Positions 11,201 to 21,407 of a stretch of DNA of 64,000 bases are shown one piece after another. The DNA lies in assembly GCF_024323335.1 (NCBI RefSeq), contig NC_066581.1, positions 443,139,816 through 443,203,815 of the forward strand, read 5' to 3'. A model generated the notes under the pieces. That model saw only the letters and a program-made list of their open reading frames with translations, did not search any database and was not told the origin of the DNA. Each line of letters opens with the position of its first letter. Position 1 is the first letter of the stretch. This stretch comes from Lathyrus oleraceus (Eukaryota; Streptophyta; Magnoliopsida; Fabales; Fabaceae). A program made the position numbers and the translations under genes.

Positions 11201-13100
11201 ACGACTACCTCATTATATCCCTCAGGCACAATGGAGGGGAAGAAGCTTTCAAAATATGGCTTACCACTCAGGACTCAGGAAGAAGCTTATGAAAATATGT
11301 GACAAATTAGGTCAAAGTTCATTAACGAAAGACAATTATTCAGACAGGGAGCTCTACTGCAGTGTCCGAATAATTGGGAAAGAGAAGGTCGATACCCAAT
11401 CAATCATTTTCTCCTATAAGAGACATGACCCAATTCTGGTAATTATTGTGTTTTAATATGGAAGACGAATGTTTGAACATGGAGTTCTACAATAATATCC
11501 TAACATTCAGTAGGGGAGCAAAAAGTTTAGTGACGATTCCTAGTATGAATGGAATACCTGACTTTTACTGGGGAGATTTAGGTTCAGTGATGATTCCTAA
11601 CAACGACTGGAATACCTGACGTTTAAAGGTGATAATCCCTAGCAACTACTTGGGGAAAATTTAATTTCAGTGGCGATTCCTTGCAATGGCTGGAATACCT
11701 GACATTTCGATGAAAATCCCTAGCGACTGCCAGGGAAGACAAGGTTCAGTGACGATTCCTAACAATGGTTGTAATACCTTACTATTACTGGGGAAAATTA
11801 AGGTTCAATGACAATTCCTAGCGACGACTGGAATACTTGACTTATAAAAGTGAAATTTAGGTTCAATGACGATTCTTAGCGACGATTAGAATACCTGACT
11901 TCTAAAGGTGAAATTTAGGTTCAGTGATGATTCCTAGCGATGACTCGAATACCTGATTCTTAAAGGTGTTGATCCCTAGAACATGCTGGGAAAATTTAGG
12001 TTCAGTGACGATTCCTTGCAACGGCTAGAATACCTGGCTCCTAAAGGTGAAATTTAGGTTCAGTGATGATTCCTAGCAGCGGTTGAAATACCTGACTTCC
12101 ATAGGTGAAATTTAGGCTCAGCGATGATTCCTAGTGACGGCTCGAATACTTGACTTCTAAAGGTATTGATCCCTTGAAACTGCTAGAAAATTTATGTTCA
12201 ATGACGATTGCTAGCGACGGCTGGAATACCTAAATCCTAAAGGTAAAATTTAGGTTCAGTGATGATTCCCAATGATGGGTGGAATACCTTACTCCTAAAG
12301 GTGTTGGTCCCAAGCAATGACTGAGAAGGTTTGGAATTAAAAGATGTCAACCCCTAGTAGCTGTTGGAGAGAAAGTTTTAGTTTAGTGACGATTCCTTGC
12401 GACAGCTAGAATACCTAAAATCTAAATATGATGGTCCCTAGCAACGACATAGAAGGTTGCTAAAATTTAGAAGATGTGAACCCCTACTAACGGTTGAGAA
12501 GATTTAGAATTGATGACATGCAATAGGCAAAGAGGTACCTGCAAAAGGATGATGTAAAAATGACTTGATGATTCCCATACCAAAGGTAGAGGGAACTTTG
12601 TAGTAGGTACAAAAACCTCATTATATCCCTCAGGCACAACAACGGGGAAGAAGCTTTCCAAGTATGGCTTACCACTCGGGAAGAAGCCTATGAAAATGTG
12701 TGGCAAATTAGGTCAAAATTCATTAACAAAAGACAACTATTCAGACAGGGAGCTCTACTGTACTGTCCAGATAATCGGGAAAGAGAAGGTCGATACCCAA
12801 TTAATCATTTTCTTCTATAAGACATAAGACCTAATTCTTGTAATTATTGTGTTTTAATATGGAAGACGAATGTTTGAACATGGAGCTCTACAACATTATC
12901 CTAACAATTGAAAAAGAGAAAGTCTAAACCTAATCAGATTCTTCCATTTTTATTGGGAAAAGCTTATAAAACATGGGGGGGACTTGACGTTAGATCAAGT
13001 GTCTGAAGATTGATTATGAAAAGAATTTGGATGTGGCGGGGGTAAAGCACTTGATGTTGGATCAAACACTTGCGTCAATGAATATGATTTGATTTTAATT
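8261..13100 (-). other. Ogre 3' UTR, mostly tandem repeat
   Basis: A non-coding stretch between the polypurine tract and LTR A. After about 360 bases of ordinary sequence it is occupied by tandem repeats (about 8620-12900), then by AT-rich sequence with a TTGATGTTGGATCAAACACT block near 13050. No integrase or RNase H is left on its right, so the pol 3' half of this element is missing or was replaced by LTR A. Variable, repeat-rich 3' UTRs are known for Ogre elements. That this UTR belongs to copy 2 follows from orientation and position and is an inference. Confidence 0.7.
8620..12900. repeat. ~58-bp tandem array with 1.3-1.4 kb higher-order repeats
   Basis: The basic unit carries GGTTCAGTGACGATTCCTAG, then (C/T)GACGACTGGAATACCTGA and CTCCTAAAGGTGAAATTTA, about 58 bp in all. 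A related longer unit contains TTGATCCCTAGCAACTGCTGG. Dozens of diverged copies follow each other. An unrelated ~390-bp block (starting GACATGCAAAAGGCAAAGGGG) recurs at about 9795, 11106 and 12513. This gives a higher-order period of about 1310 and 1408 bp, with three copies. Confidence 0.9.
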
Positions 13101-13149
13101 GTATTAACGGAAAAATTGATTTTGAAAATGATTGGAAAATGTGGGAAGG

Positions 13150-16100
13150 TTAGAGAAATTATTTACGTGTGTAATATGACGGGATAGCGCCAATAGCTAA
13201 CTAATCGACTAAGCATAATGCAATTAACCAAAAGAAACAATCAAACAAATCACTTAGTAATTAAAAGAGCAAGAAATCAATTAATTAAAATAAACTAATT
13301 AGTTAATCGATTAAATAATCAATTATTAATAAATCTAAAAGAAATAATAAAATTAATTAAAAATAAAAGAAAGCATGAGAGGTCTTGCATATTAACATGG
13401 GGGTGTGGATATGAGTCTTATGGGCCAAAAAGTCCACATCAAACTTTTAACATAATTAAAAGAAAAAAAAATTAATAATAATAAAAGAAATAAAATTAAA
13501 CACAAATTAAACCCTACAAAACAAGTGGGGGAGGAAGTCTTGAGAGAGAGTAAAGAAACTTTAAAATTTAAAATGCTTCACTCATAGCTGGACACATGGC
13601 ATTGGGATAAATGAAAATAAATAACACAAAGGAACCAAGGACTTAAAACATTCTCTCTATCTCAGTTTCCAGAACGTAAAACAAAGCTTTCATCTCAAAA
13701 CTTCTCTCAAAACTCTCCCTCTCTCGTGTTTTGATGATGCTCACACCAGGGGCCGTCGTCGGCCAGTCTAGCGGCAGAGGCACCCCCCTCCTTCTCACTC
13801 ACCCCTAAACTCTTCTCTCATTCTCTCTCAAACATCTCTCATGGAGGTCAGATTCGAGCTTCTGAGCATTTTTCCTTTAAAATCATGTCCTTGTTTTTCA
13901 TTTTGGTGATGGTTGTGGTAGACCAGTCCGGTGAGGTCCATCGGAGAAGATGACCGGAGTTAGGGATCCGGTGATGCGTTGTCACCTTCAAAACCATCAG
14001 ATCCTTTCAAAATGTTTTAATCCAGATCCTTCTTCCTAATTACCACGCGTGTGCACGCGTTGACTGCAGAACATGATTGAAGCGTGCGCTTGGCCATCAA
14101 ATATGCCACCTCAATTAATGAGGAATATTTGATGGCCCTTTTTTTTTTGTATTTTCTGATTTTTCATTTAATTTCCTTATTTTGTTTAATTCATAATAAA
14201 TCCATTTTTAATCCAAAAAATATGAGACTTTCACCAAAAATCTTTAAATATTTTTCTGTTCCATATACTGAATTAAAATTATTTTTTGGATTAATTTTGG
14301 TATTTTTCATGAATTAAATATTTTTGTGTATATTTTTAATTATTTAAAAATACTTCTAACTTTTTAAAAATCATTAAAGTTTTTGTCGAAGGTCCTTTGA
14401 CGTTGTTTGACCTAGGATAAATCCCTTGGCCATTTATTTGGTGTTTTGAAGGGAGTTGAACTTTTGTCCAAATTAAAGTGCATTTAAATTTATTTTTGAA
14501 TTGATTTTTAATTGATTAAATGCTTAAAAATTATGTTGAACCATTTTTATGGTCTTGTAATGTTTGACTTTCTGTTTGGGCCTTGGTCATAGTTGATTTG
14601 ACTTTTGTTTGATCAAAACCATTGGATTTAGGGGATTGATGAAATGTACATTTCATCTCCCAAAATGAATGGATGGTTTTGATTAGATGAAAATGCTCTC
14701 ATGATCAATTTGTGTTCCTATTTCCCCCTCTCTCTTCATATTTATCCCTATTCTTCCATATTCCTTCATTTGACCAATGAAATTTGTAATGTCTAAATGC
14801 TAATTGATTCATTAATGACCTTGTGTCAGATGAATCAATACAAGTATGATTGAGATAAGTCCCTCCCAAATCTCTAACATGCATTAACACCTAGATTTTT
14901 ATTGTCAAACCTCAAATAGTTGTGACTTCTACATAAGTCCAATTACGATTGCTTAACATAAAGCTAAATTTGACCCTTAAGGCATAACATTCTAGTAAGT
15001 GAGATTACAAGTCTCCCATTATTCATGGCATTGTGTGAAGACTTGAACTTTTTTCCTTTCATGAGAGTTAGTGGCATACTTGTTGAATTATCCAAGTTGG
15101 AGCCTTTCTCATGGAAGATTTATTGGTTTAAGGATTCATACTTGTGAATGAATGGTTGAGTGTTCTCCAGAATGACTTAATCAATTAAAACTCAACACTA
15201 ACATTTGACTAACCATTTACTATCTCTTATTCATTATGCTTTTACTTTCAAGTCATTTACTTTATGCAATTTAAATTTCAGTCATTTATCATTCATTGAC
15301 ATTTACATTTCATATAACTTGTTTATGTTTAAGTCCTTTTTCACTTTGCTCATTTGAGCCATATCTTGTGATTGTATATATTGTTTGTGTATTTTGATTT
15401 TGTTTGTGGCCTTAGGGCCTTAAAACACCTAATAACAATAAAAACCCTAAAAAACATTTGGTGGACTATTGGAACTTGATTTGACCTTTGGACTTAGAAT
15501 TAGGTAACATTCCCTATACTAAAGGACTTGGCCAATACCAACATTCGGAGACCGAACTATCTTTGACAGTGAATTTCATCTGATGCAAGACCTTGGATCT
15601 CTTTGGTTCATATGCTACTTTGTCTTTGTGCTTAATTGGTGTTTTCTTATTGTCTATGTTTGATGTTTTGTTCTGATTTGATCAAGGAATATTTCATCTG
15701 CTACATTGGAAGATACCGAAGACTACTCTAGCTATGGAATGCTTGCTTGGATGTGGCTATCTTTATTTGATGCCTTGATCTTTATTATGTTTGGATATTA
15801 CTTATTGCATGTTTCTTATTGCTTGATCAAAGTCCAAAGGAAAATGAGTTTCTATATGACATTCTTGTCTGTTGGATTGCCTCCCATTGGTCAGATCTTT
15901 TTAAATCTTAACTTTTAAATGTGTGCTTAGGATAATCCCTTCATCTCCTCCCACTTTTTAAATTTCAAAATCTCTCCCCCTTTTCAAAAACTTTATTTTC
16001 TTATAATTTCAAACTTATACATGTTATAATAATTAGAAACTTTGGCCTTATGCCAATGAATTTTTAAATCTTTTCTTAATCAAATTTGTAAATAAACTTA

Positions 16101-16626
16101 ACTACATTGACTTAAATTTCAAAAGACAAAAAAAGAACTAACAACCCCATTCAAAATTTTGGCCTTTTGCGCCCTTTTACTTAAACTTTTAGTTAAAACC
16201 AATTCATAAACTCATTTGAAATTTTTACCACGAACTACGAGGTTTTGATCCTTCCTTTCTATGTTGGTATGTAGGAACAAGACCGAAGGTCTTATCCAAC
16301 ATAAAAATATAATTAATGAATTCTTTTCTCATCCCCATACTCTATATTTTATCAAACATCATTTATACTCAAAAACATATGCACACAAAAAGGGCTCCCT
16401 ATGAGTACCTAGGACACTTTGGGTGCTAACACCTTCCCTCTGTGTAACCAACCCCCTTACCTGTAATCTCTGACATTTTATTAGTTTTGATTTGAAAACT
16501 TCTTATCCTTGGGTTTTGTTCGTACTTTTCCCTTTTCCTTTGGAAAGAGCAAAAGCACGGCGGCGACTCTGGTTTTATTAACGTCAGGTTTATCCATAGC
16601 TTGATGGTCATGAATTTACCGCTACA
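13150..16626 (+). repeat. LTR A, plus-oriented Ogre LTR, left border not resolved
   Basis: The right end is exact: GAATTTACCGCTACA at 16626, preceded by GGCGGCGACTCTGG as in Ogre LTR 3' ends. From about 13845 to 16626 it is the reverse complement of LTR B (24355 to about 27020), with many shared stretches. Left of about 13845 the similarity to LTR B is lost and an AT-rich sequence replaces it, so the 5' half belongs to a different LTR variant or to another sequence. The right end abuts RT of copy 2 rather than a primer site, so this is a solo LTR or the 3' LTR of a plus-strand element. The left border is somewhere near 13000-13200. Confidence 0.7.
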
Positions 16627-17560
16627 CATGCATTTGTTAGGATTAATCCTCAATTTTATCTTTCTTAGCCTCTCAAATAGCTTCTCTAGATTGACAAGGT
16701 ATTCTTCTTCGGGTTGAGATTTGGCTATCATATTGTCAATGTAGACCTCGATGTCTCCATGAATCATGTCATGAAAGAGTGTGATCGTGGCTTGTTGGTA
16801 TGTTGCACCATCGTTCTTTAATCCAAAAGGCATGAACTTGTAGCACAAGGTGCCCCATGGAGTAATGAAAATGGTTTTTTCCATATCCACTTGAGCCATT
16901 CGAATCTGGTTATAACCGGAGAAACCATCCATAAAGGAGAAAATAGAGAACTGAGCGGTGTTGCCCACTAGCAGATCAATGTGAGGTAGTGGGAAGTCGT
17001 CTTTGGGACTAACTCTATTTAGATATCTATAATCCACATACATACTTACTTTTCTGCACTTCTTGGGCACAGGCACAATGTTGGAAATCCATTTGAGATA
17101 ATTGGAGACCGCTTGGAAACTGACATAGAGTTATTTTTGTACCTCCTCCTTGATCTTCATAGCCACGTCAGGACAGGTCCTTCATATCTTTTGCTTCACG
17201 GGAGGGAATTCTTCTCTACGAGGCAGATATTGGACCACGATGTCAATGTCGAGGTCGGACATGTCTTAGTAAGACCATGCAAACACATCCTTGTACTCCT
17301 TCAAGAGCTTGATCAACTTTGTCTTCACCTCGTCTTGTAGAGCTGAGCCAACATCGACCTCTTTTGATTCCTCGTTTGTTCCAAGGTTAACCACCTCAAC
17401 TGATTCTTCATGCGGTTGGATGACTTATTCCTCTTCCTTGAGCAGTAATGTCAATTCCTCGGGGAGGTCTGCATCTTCATCACAACCCTCGTCGGCTTGA
17501 TTAATCGGGTTATCAAAGTCATATGAGACTATAACAGAATTATCGTTGGTAGTTGTTAAG
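16627..17560 (-). pseudogene. pol: Ogre reverse transcriptase, truncated
   Basis: Reads from the pol intron side at about 17560 into a linker (PPVKQKI, DVFAWSY-like) and then RT from about 17085: VDYRYLNRVSPKDDFPLPHI, FSFMDGFSGYNQIRMAQVDM, MPFGLKNDGATYQQ. The catalytic YVDDM is YIDNM here (about 16742-16730), so the second catalytic Asp is Asn. Stops and a frame change occur before the RT core. The domain ends at INPNKCMC where LTR A begins. The open frame continues to 16426 only because it runs into antisense LTR, so the last ~60 codons of that frame are not RT. RT would copy the element's RNA; this one is inactive by both truncation and catalytic change. Confidence 0.9.
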
Positions 17561-17819
17561 GGTGATCAACACGATTTAGGGTTCATGCTTTTATTCATAA
17601 GAAAGAAAAATGATTTGAAAAGAATTTTTAAGGAAAAAGAAAATTGCAATTTTTGGAGAGTGAAACAATAAATGAAAGACAAGGATCACAAGATTGAATG
17701 TGAAACGTGGATTTTTGATTAATGATTAAAAAAGGGAAATTCATTGAGGCCCTACAAATGATTCCCTCATGCCTTGGACTTGACATGGGTTCTTTTGATT
17801 AAAAGGTAAGACAACATGG
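17560..17819 (-). other. probable Ogre pol intron (copy 2)
   Basis: A T-rich non-coding gap of about 260 bp between the protease-linker frame (ending VPEVAMIK) and the RT linker. It is in the same place as the clear intron of copy 3. A GTAATT donor follows AAGAT at about 17819. The acceptor side reads GCATGAACCC where copy 3 has CATGCAG, so the 3' splice site looks damaged. Confidence 0.6.
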
Positions 17820-18156
17820 AAAATTACATCTTAATCATGGCCACTTCAGGCACTTCCTTCATGGTCCACTTGGTGACACCCCTTTCTTTAGTCTTCATGA
17901 AAATCAATCTGGAATTTTCTTCCTCATCTTCTTCCAAAGCATAGACATGACCGTCAACAAGGTGACCGGAACTTAAAAAATATTCTGACAATGGGAGCAC
18001 TTTTCCCTCCTTCACTATTCGCGGCATCTTCTTCAAATTCTGGGAATTGTATCCCAATCCCAAGCGATCCTTATTGTTGGGCACCTCAAGCATTCTTCCC
18101 CATCCTTGGTGGTGTCTATTCTTTATGATAGTCAAGGCGTATTGGAGCGAGGTCAT
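17820..18156 (-). pseudogene. pol: Ogre pol linker between protease and RT
   Basis: About 110 codons with the conserved Trp/Gly-rich start (HHQGWGRMLEVP), KDRLGLGYNSQ, an acidic EEDEEEN stretch and a final VPEVAMIKM, after which the intron begins. The same order of motifs occurs in copy 3 at 47690-47988. Its function is unknown; it is part of the gag-pol polyprotein of this lineage. A frame break separates it from the protease. Confidence 0.75.
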
Positions 18157-18224
18157 CAGAAATTCTATATTATTTTATTCTTCCCTTATTGGCAAACCAT
18201 CTCAATGTTGATAACTTCAAACGA

Positions 18225-18725
18225 CTAAAACGAGATTTCCTTCATTTCTCCTTCTTGTTCAACATAGTGGAAGGATGTGAGATGACTCACCGTAATATCC
18301 TCCTCACCTTCTATAACAACCAGTTTATCATCGACCAAAAATTTCAACCTTTGGTGGAGTGTTGAAGTAACAACATCGACTGAGTGAATCGAAGGCCTTC
18401 CAAGTAGACATCTGTAAGCTGGATGGATGTCCATGACAAAGAAAGTGACAAAGAAAATATGGGGACCAATCTTCACAGGAAGATTTACTTCACCCATCAC
18501 GGTCCTCCTTGACCTATCAAATGCTCTTACCACAAGCTCACTTGGTTTTATTACGAGTGCTTCAATGGTTAACTTATCAAGGGATCCCTTTAGCATCACA
18601 TTGAGGGAAGATCCAGTGTCTACCAAAAATCTTGATAGAATTGTGTCTACGTACTCAATAGAAATATGGAGAGCCTTGTTATGATTTCTTCCCTTGGTGG
18701 GAAGCTCCTCGTCACTAACACCCAA
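18225..18725 (-). pseudogene. pol: Ogre aspartic protease
   Basis: A 166-codon open stretch with the retropepsin active-site motif FLVDTGSSLNV intact, then VVRAFDRSRRTVMGEV, IFFVTFFVMDIHPAYRCLLG and RPSIHSVDVVTSTLHQ (the hydrophobic-Gly-Arg-Pro block before the end of the fold). The protease matures the polyprotein. It sits between the gag-protease linker and the RT linker in the order normal for the family. The frame itself is the longest undamaged domain of copy 2, but flanking stops isolate it. Confidence 0.85.
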
Positions 18726-19390
18726 GCTTAATCTAGTAGCGATGTTGTTAACTACTCATCCGAACTGGCACACTGAAATATCTTGTGGTACATGAGATGT
18801 CTTCAAGAATTTCACCAAGGAATCCCTATGTACTTTTGAGCACATCAACAAAGACAACATCGAGATTTTTGATGGTGTTTGGTTGAGTTACTCAACCACT
18901 TGATAATCACTCTTCTTGATAATGTGTAAGAACTCTTCTACTTCATTGGAAGGTGCAAGATCTTGCCTTTGCTGAGTATCGCCAATTTGGTTGCCCTTGT
19001 CCAAGGTGGAAGTATTACTAGGACCAATCGGAGGAGGTGCGGGTGCAAAGATCCTTCCACTTCTTATGACTCCGCGAGTGTCAGCGATGCTGATATTGTA
19101 TCTTTAGACTTTAATGGTTCTTCTTGAATTTTCTTACCATGAATGTAGACTGAGGCGTCATACACCCATGGGGCTGCCTTAGTGTCATTGTACGAGAATG
19201 GTTTTGGAACCATTATTATCATTGGAGCAACAGGATTTGTTGAAAGAGTTAATTGAGACAAGTTATACATAATTTGTATAGGAGGGACTTCATCGTATGG
19301 TAACTCGAGAGTAAACACGTATTTAAGTGTAGAGGGTCGATCAATTAAAAGAATTCCTTGATTCATCAGAGTCTGAATTGAGGCCTTCAA
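18726..19390 (-). pseudogene. Ogre gag-protease linker
   Basis: The 108-codon part at 19064-19390 reads IQTLMNQGILLIDRPST, then VPKPFSYNDTKAAPWVYDAS, which is conserved between the gag knuckle and protease in Ogre. Further left, low-quality frames carry FLRIIKK/SDYQVV-like and HVPQDISV-like pieces matching copy 3 at 46870-47060. Several stops and frame changes are present. Confidence 0.7.
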
Positions 19391-19558
19391 TACCTCACAC
19401 TATTGTGGGTCCTTTAAAAATTGTTCACAAGTATCGGTGCAAACTGAGAATGCATCACTTTTCATGAGTATGTGCTTGATTTCAACGAGCGGAGTCTTTA
19501 ATTCACTGACAGAGGTTATCACTTTCCTTCCATCATCCAATTATACCATATTCACATT

Positions 19559-21110
19559 TTATTTATTATGCGGAGGCATAGGGTTGTTGTTTATATTATG
19601 GACGTTAGGCGTGAACGTAATTGCCATTAAATCAATAAGATCTTGGACTTTATACTTCAAAGCTTTATTATTCTCGATAGAATGTCCGGGAGCACCGGAA
19701 TGGAATTCACTATGGGCATTTGCATCATAACCGAGAGGAAGAACCGCTGGTGGGGGTCTTATCTCCCTTAGTTTTACAATTGATCCTCTTAGAAAGTATG
19801 GTAAAATATGGTTGTAAGGCATAAGAACTGGGTTAAACCTTCTTTCAGGTCTTTTTGCTCTTTGTTGTTGCTGATACCGGGGTTGTTGATGTTGTTGTTG
19901 TTGTTGTGGATAACATTGTTGTTGTGGTTGTTGGTAGTGTTGTTGTTGTTGTTGTTGTTGAGGTTGAACAGGAATAGTAAATGGTTTTTGTGGAATTGGT
20001 TGAACGGGGGCCACGGTGGCCACTTGTTGATATGGAACTTAATAGGTTGCATCCCTTGATCGGACGACTACAGTTGCAATAGTCTCGCCTTCTCTTTTCT
20101 TGCCATAGGGAACAAAAGGTTTCTTTGCTACACCAGATGTACTTGCAGAGATTTGAATTTTACCCATCTTGATCATGTTCTCGATCCTCTCACCAGCCAA
20201 TATCAAATCAGAAAAGCCGGAGGAGGTACTTCTTACCATTCTGTCAAGGTACAAACCTTGTTAATTGCTCGTGAATATGTCTATCAACTTTGGTTCCAAC
20301 TATGGTAGTTGTACCCGGGCCACATGCTCCCTCCATCTCTGAGCGTACTCTTTAAATTTTTCCTTAGACTTTTGTGTTAAATTCTGCAACTGCGTGCGGT
20401 TAGGTGCCATATCAGTGTTATATTAATAGTGCCTGAGGAATATGAGTTCCCTTCAATTTCATGTACCAATCTAGGGACGCCTCACTAAGTGAATCTTGGA
20501 AAAAGTGCATCAAAAGTCAGTCCTCACTAAAATATGCATCCATTTTCCGACAGTAAGCTCTGATGTGGGCTCTAGGGTCACTAGCTCCCTTATACTTCTC
20601 AAAGTCTGGGACTTTGAATTTAGCAGGGATAACCACTCTAGGCACCAAGCCTATTTCCGCTACATCAATACTCTACATTGCTTTAAGTTTCTCCTCAATG
20701 ACCCTTACCTTCTTTTCTACCTCATTAGTCATCAGACCAAAAGCATCATACTGAGAGGTAGCCCGAGGGATGAAGAAATCATCATGTTGATCATCTATCT
20801 CGATGACAGTAGGATGAAGATTGATGTGTGGGACACTATCAGGTGCGCCTACGTGGATTGGAGGGTCAACTTGAGGAGGAGGAATCGGAGTCTCGACTAC
20901 TAGTGGAATGAGAGGATTGGTAGCATTAGCATGTTGATTCATATCTTCTTAAATTTTCTCCATAATCTCTTGGCTCATTGCGACCACTTGGATCTTCTCC
21001 ATAAGTTTCCCCAACTAGGACCTCACTTGGGATACTTCCTCTTAAAGCGCGGCTTGGGTTTGCTGAAGTTGCTCAATGACAACTTGTTGGTGTCTTCGCG
21101 TATTGTATCG
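19559..21110 (-). pseudogene. gag: Ogre gag (copy 2)
   Basis: Frames read right to left. First comes an N-terminal coiled-coil-like part (IEQLQQTQAAL, with three stops). Next is a Pro-rich spacer with FGLMTNEVEKKVRVIEEKLKAM (20673-20942). The capsid region near 20260-20670 is broken by frame shifts. Then ERIENMIKMGKIQ follows, and a Gln-rich stretch encoded by a CAA array (about 19870-19970). The C-terminal part carries RRFNPVLMPYNHILPYFLRG and the knuckle-like HSGAPGHSIENNKALKYKVQ. The Cys normally following IEN is Asn here. The start codon is uncertain. Gag forms the particle and binds RNA; this copy is disrupted. Confidence 0.85.
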
Positions 21111-21407
21111 GAAAGTCAGCTTTGGAGAGTGGTTCTGATCAAAAAAGGGTGGATATATGAGTTTTTATGTTTTGAAAGATACAAATGATGCATGGATTTT
21201 TTTTGTTTTTATGTTGATGTAAAGCTCATTTAGTTAATCGTGTTTATTCATTGCAAGAAATACTTAACGATTTACGTTCATAATCAAAGATAAAGGAAAA
21301 CACAATAGAGAGAATCACAAAGCTTTATTTATCCTTTGAAGGGAAGTCAAGACAAGTTACAATACATGGAAGTTGCAAAGTACAAGTAGTGGAAACAAAT
21401 AAATTAA

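Noticed and set aside
9920..11456. Two similar short open frames (9920-10144 and 11256-11456) that look like a gene pair
   Set aside because: They are the same ~390-bp block of the higher-order tandem repeat. The third copy near 12640 does not keep the frame.
8620..12900. Possible CRISPR-like array
   Set aside because: Repeats are contiguous, diverged and without unique spacers, and the context is a plant retrotransposon UTR.
19808..20059. Leu-rich plus-strand frame resembling a membrane protein
   Set aside because: It is the antisense of the CAA-built Gln tract of gag; the hydrophobicity comes from the reverse complement of CAA codons.
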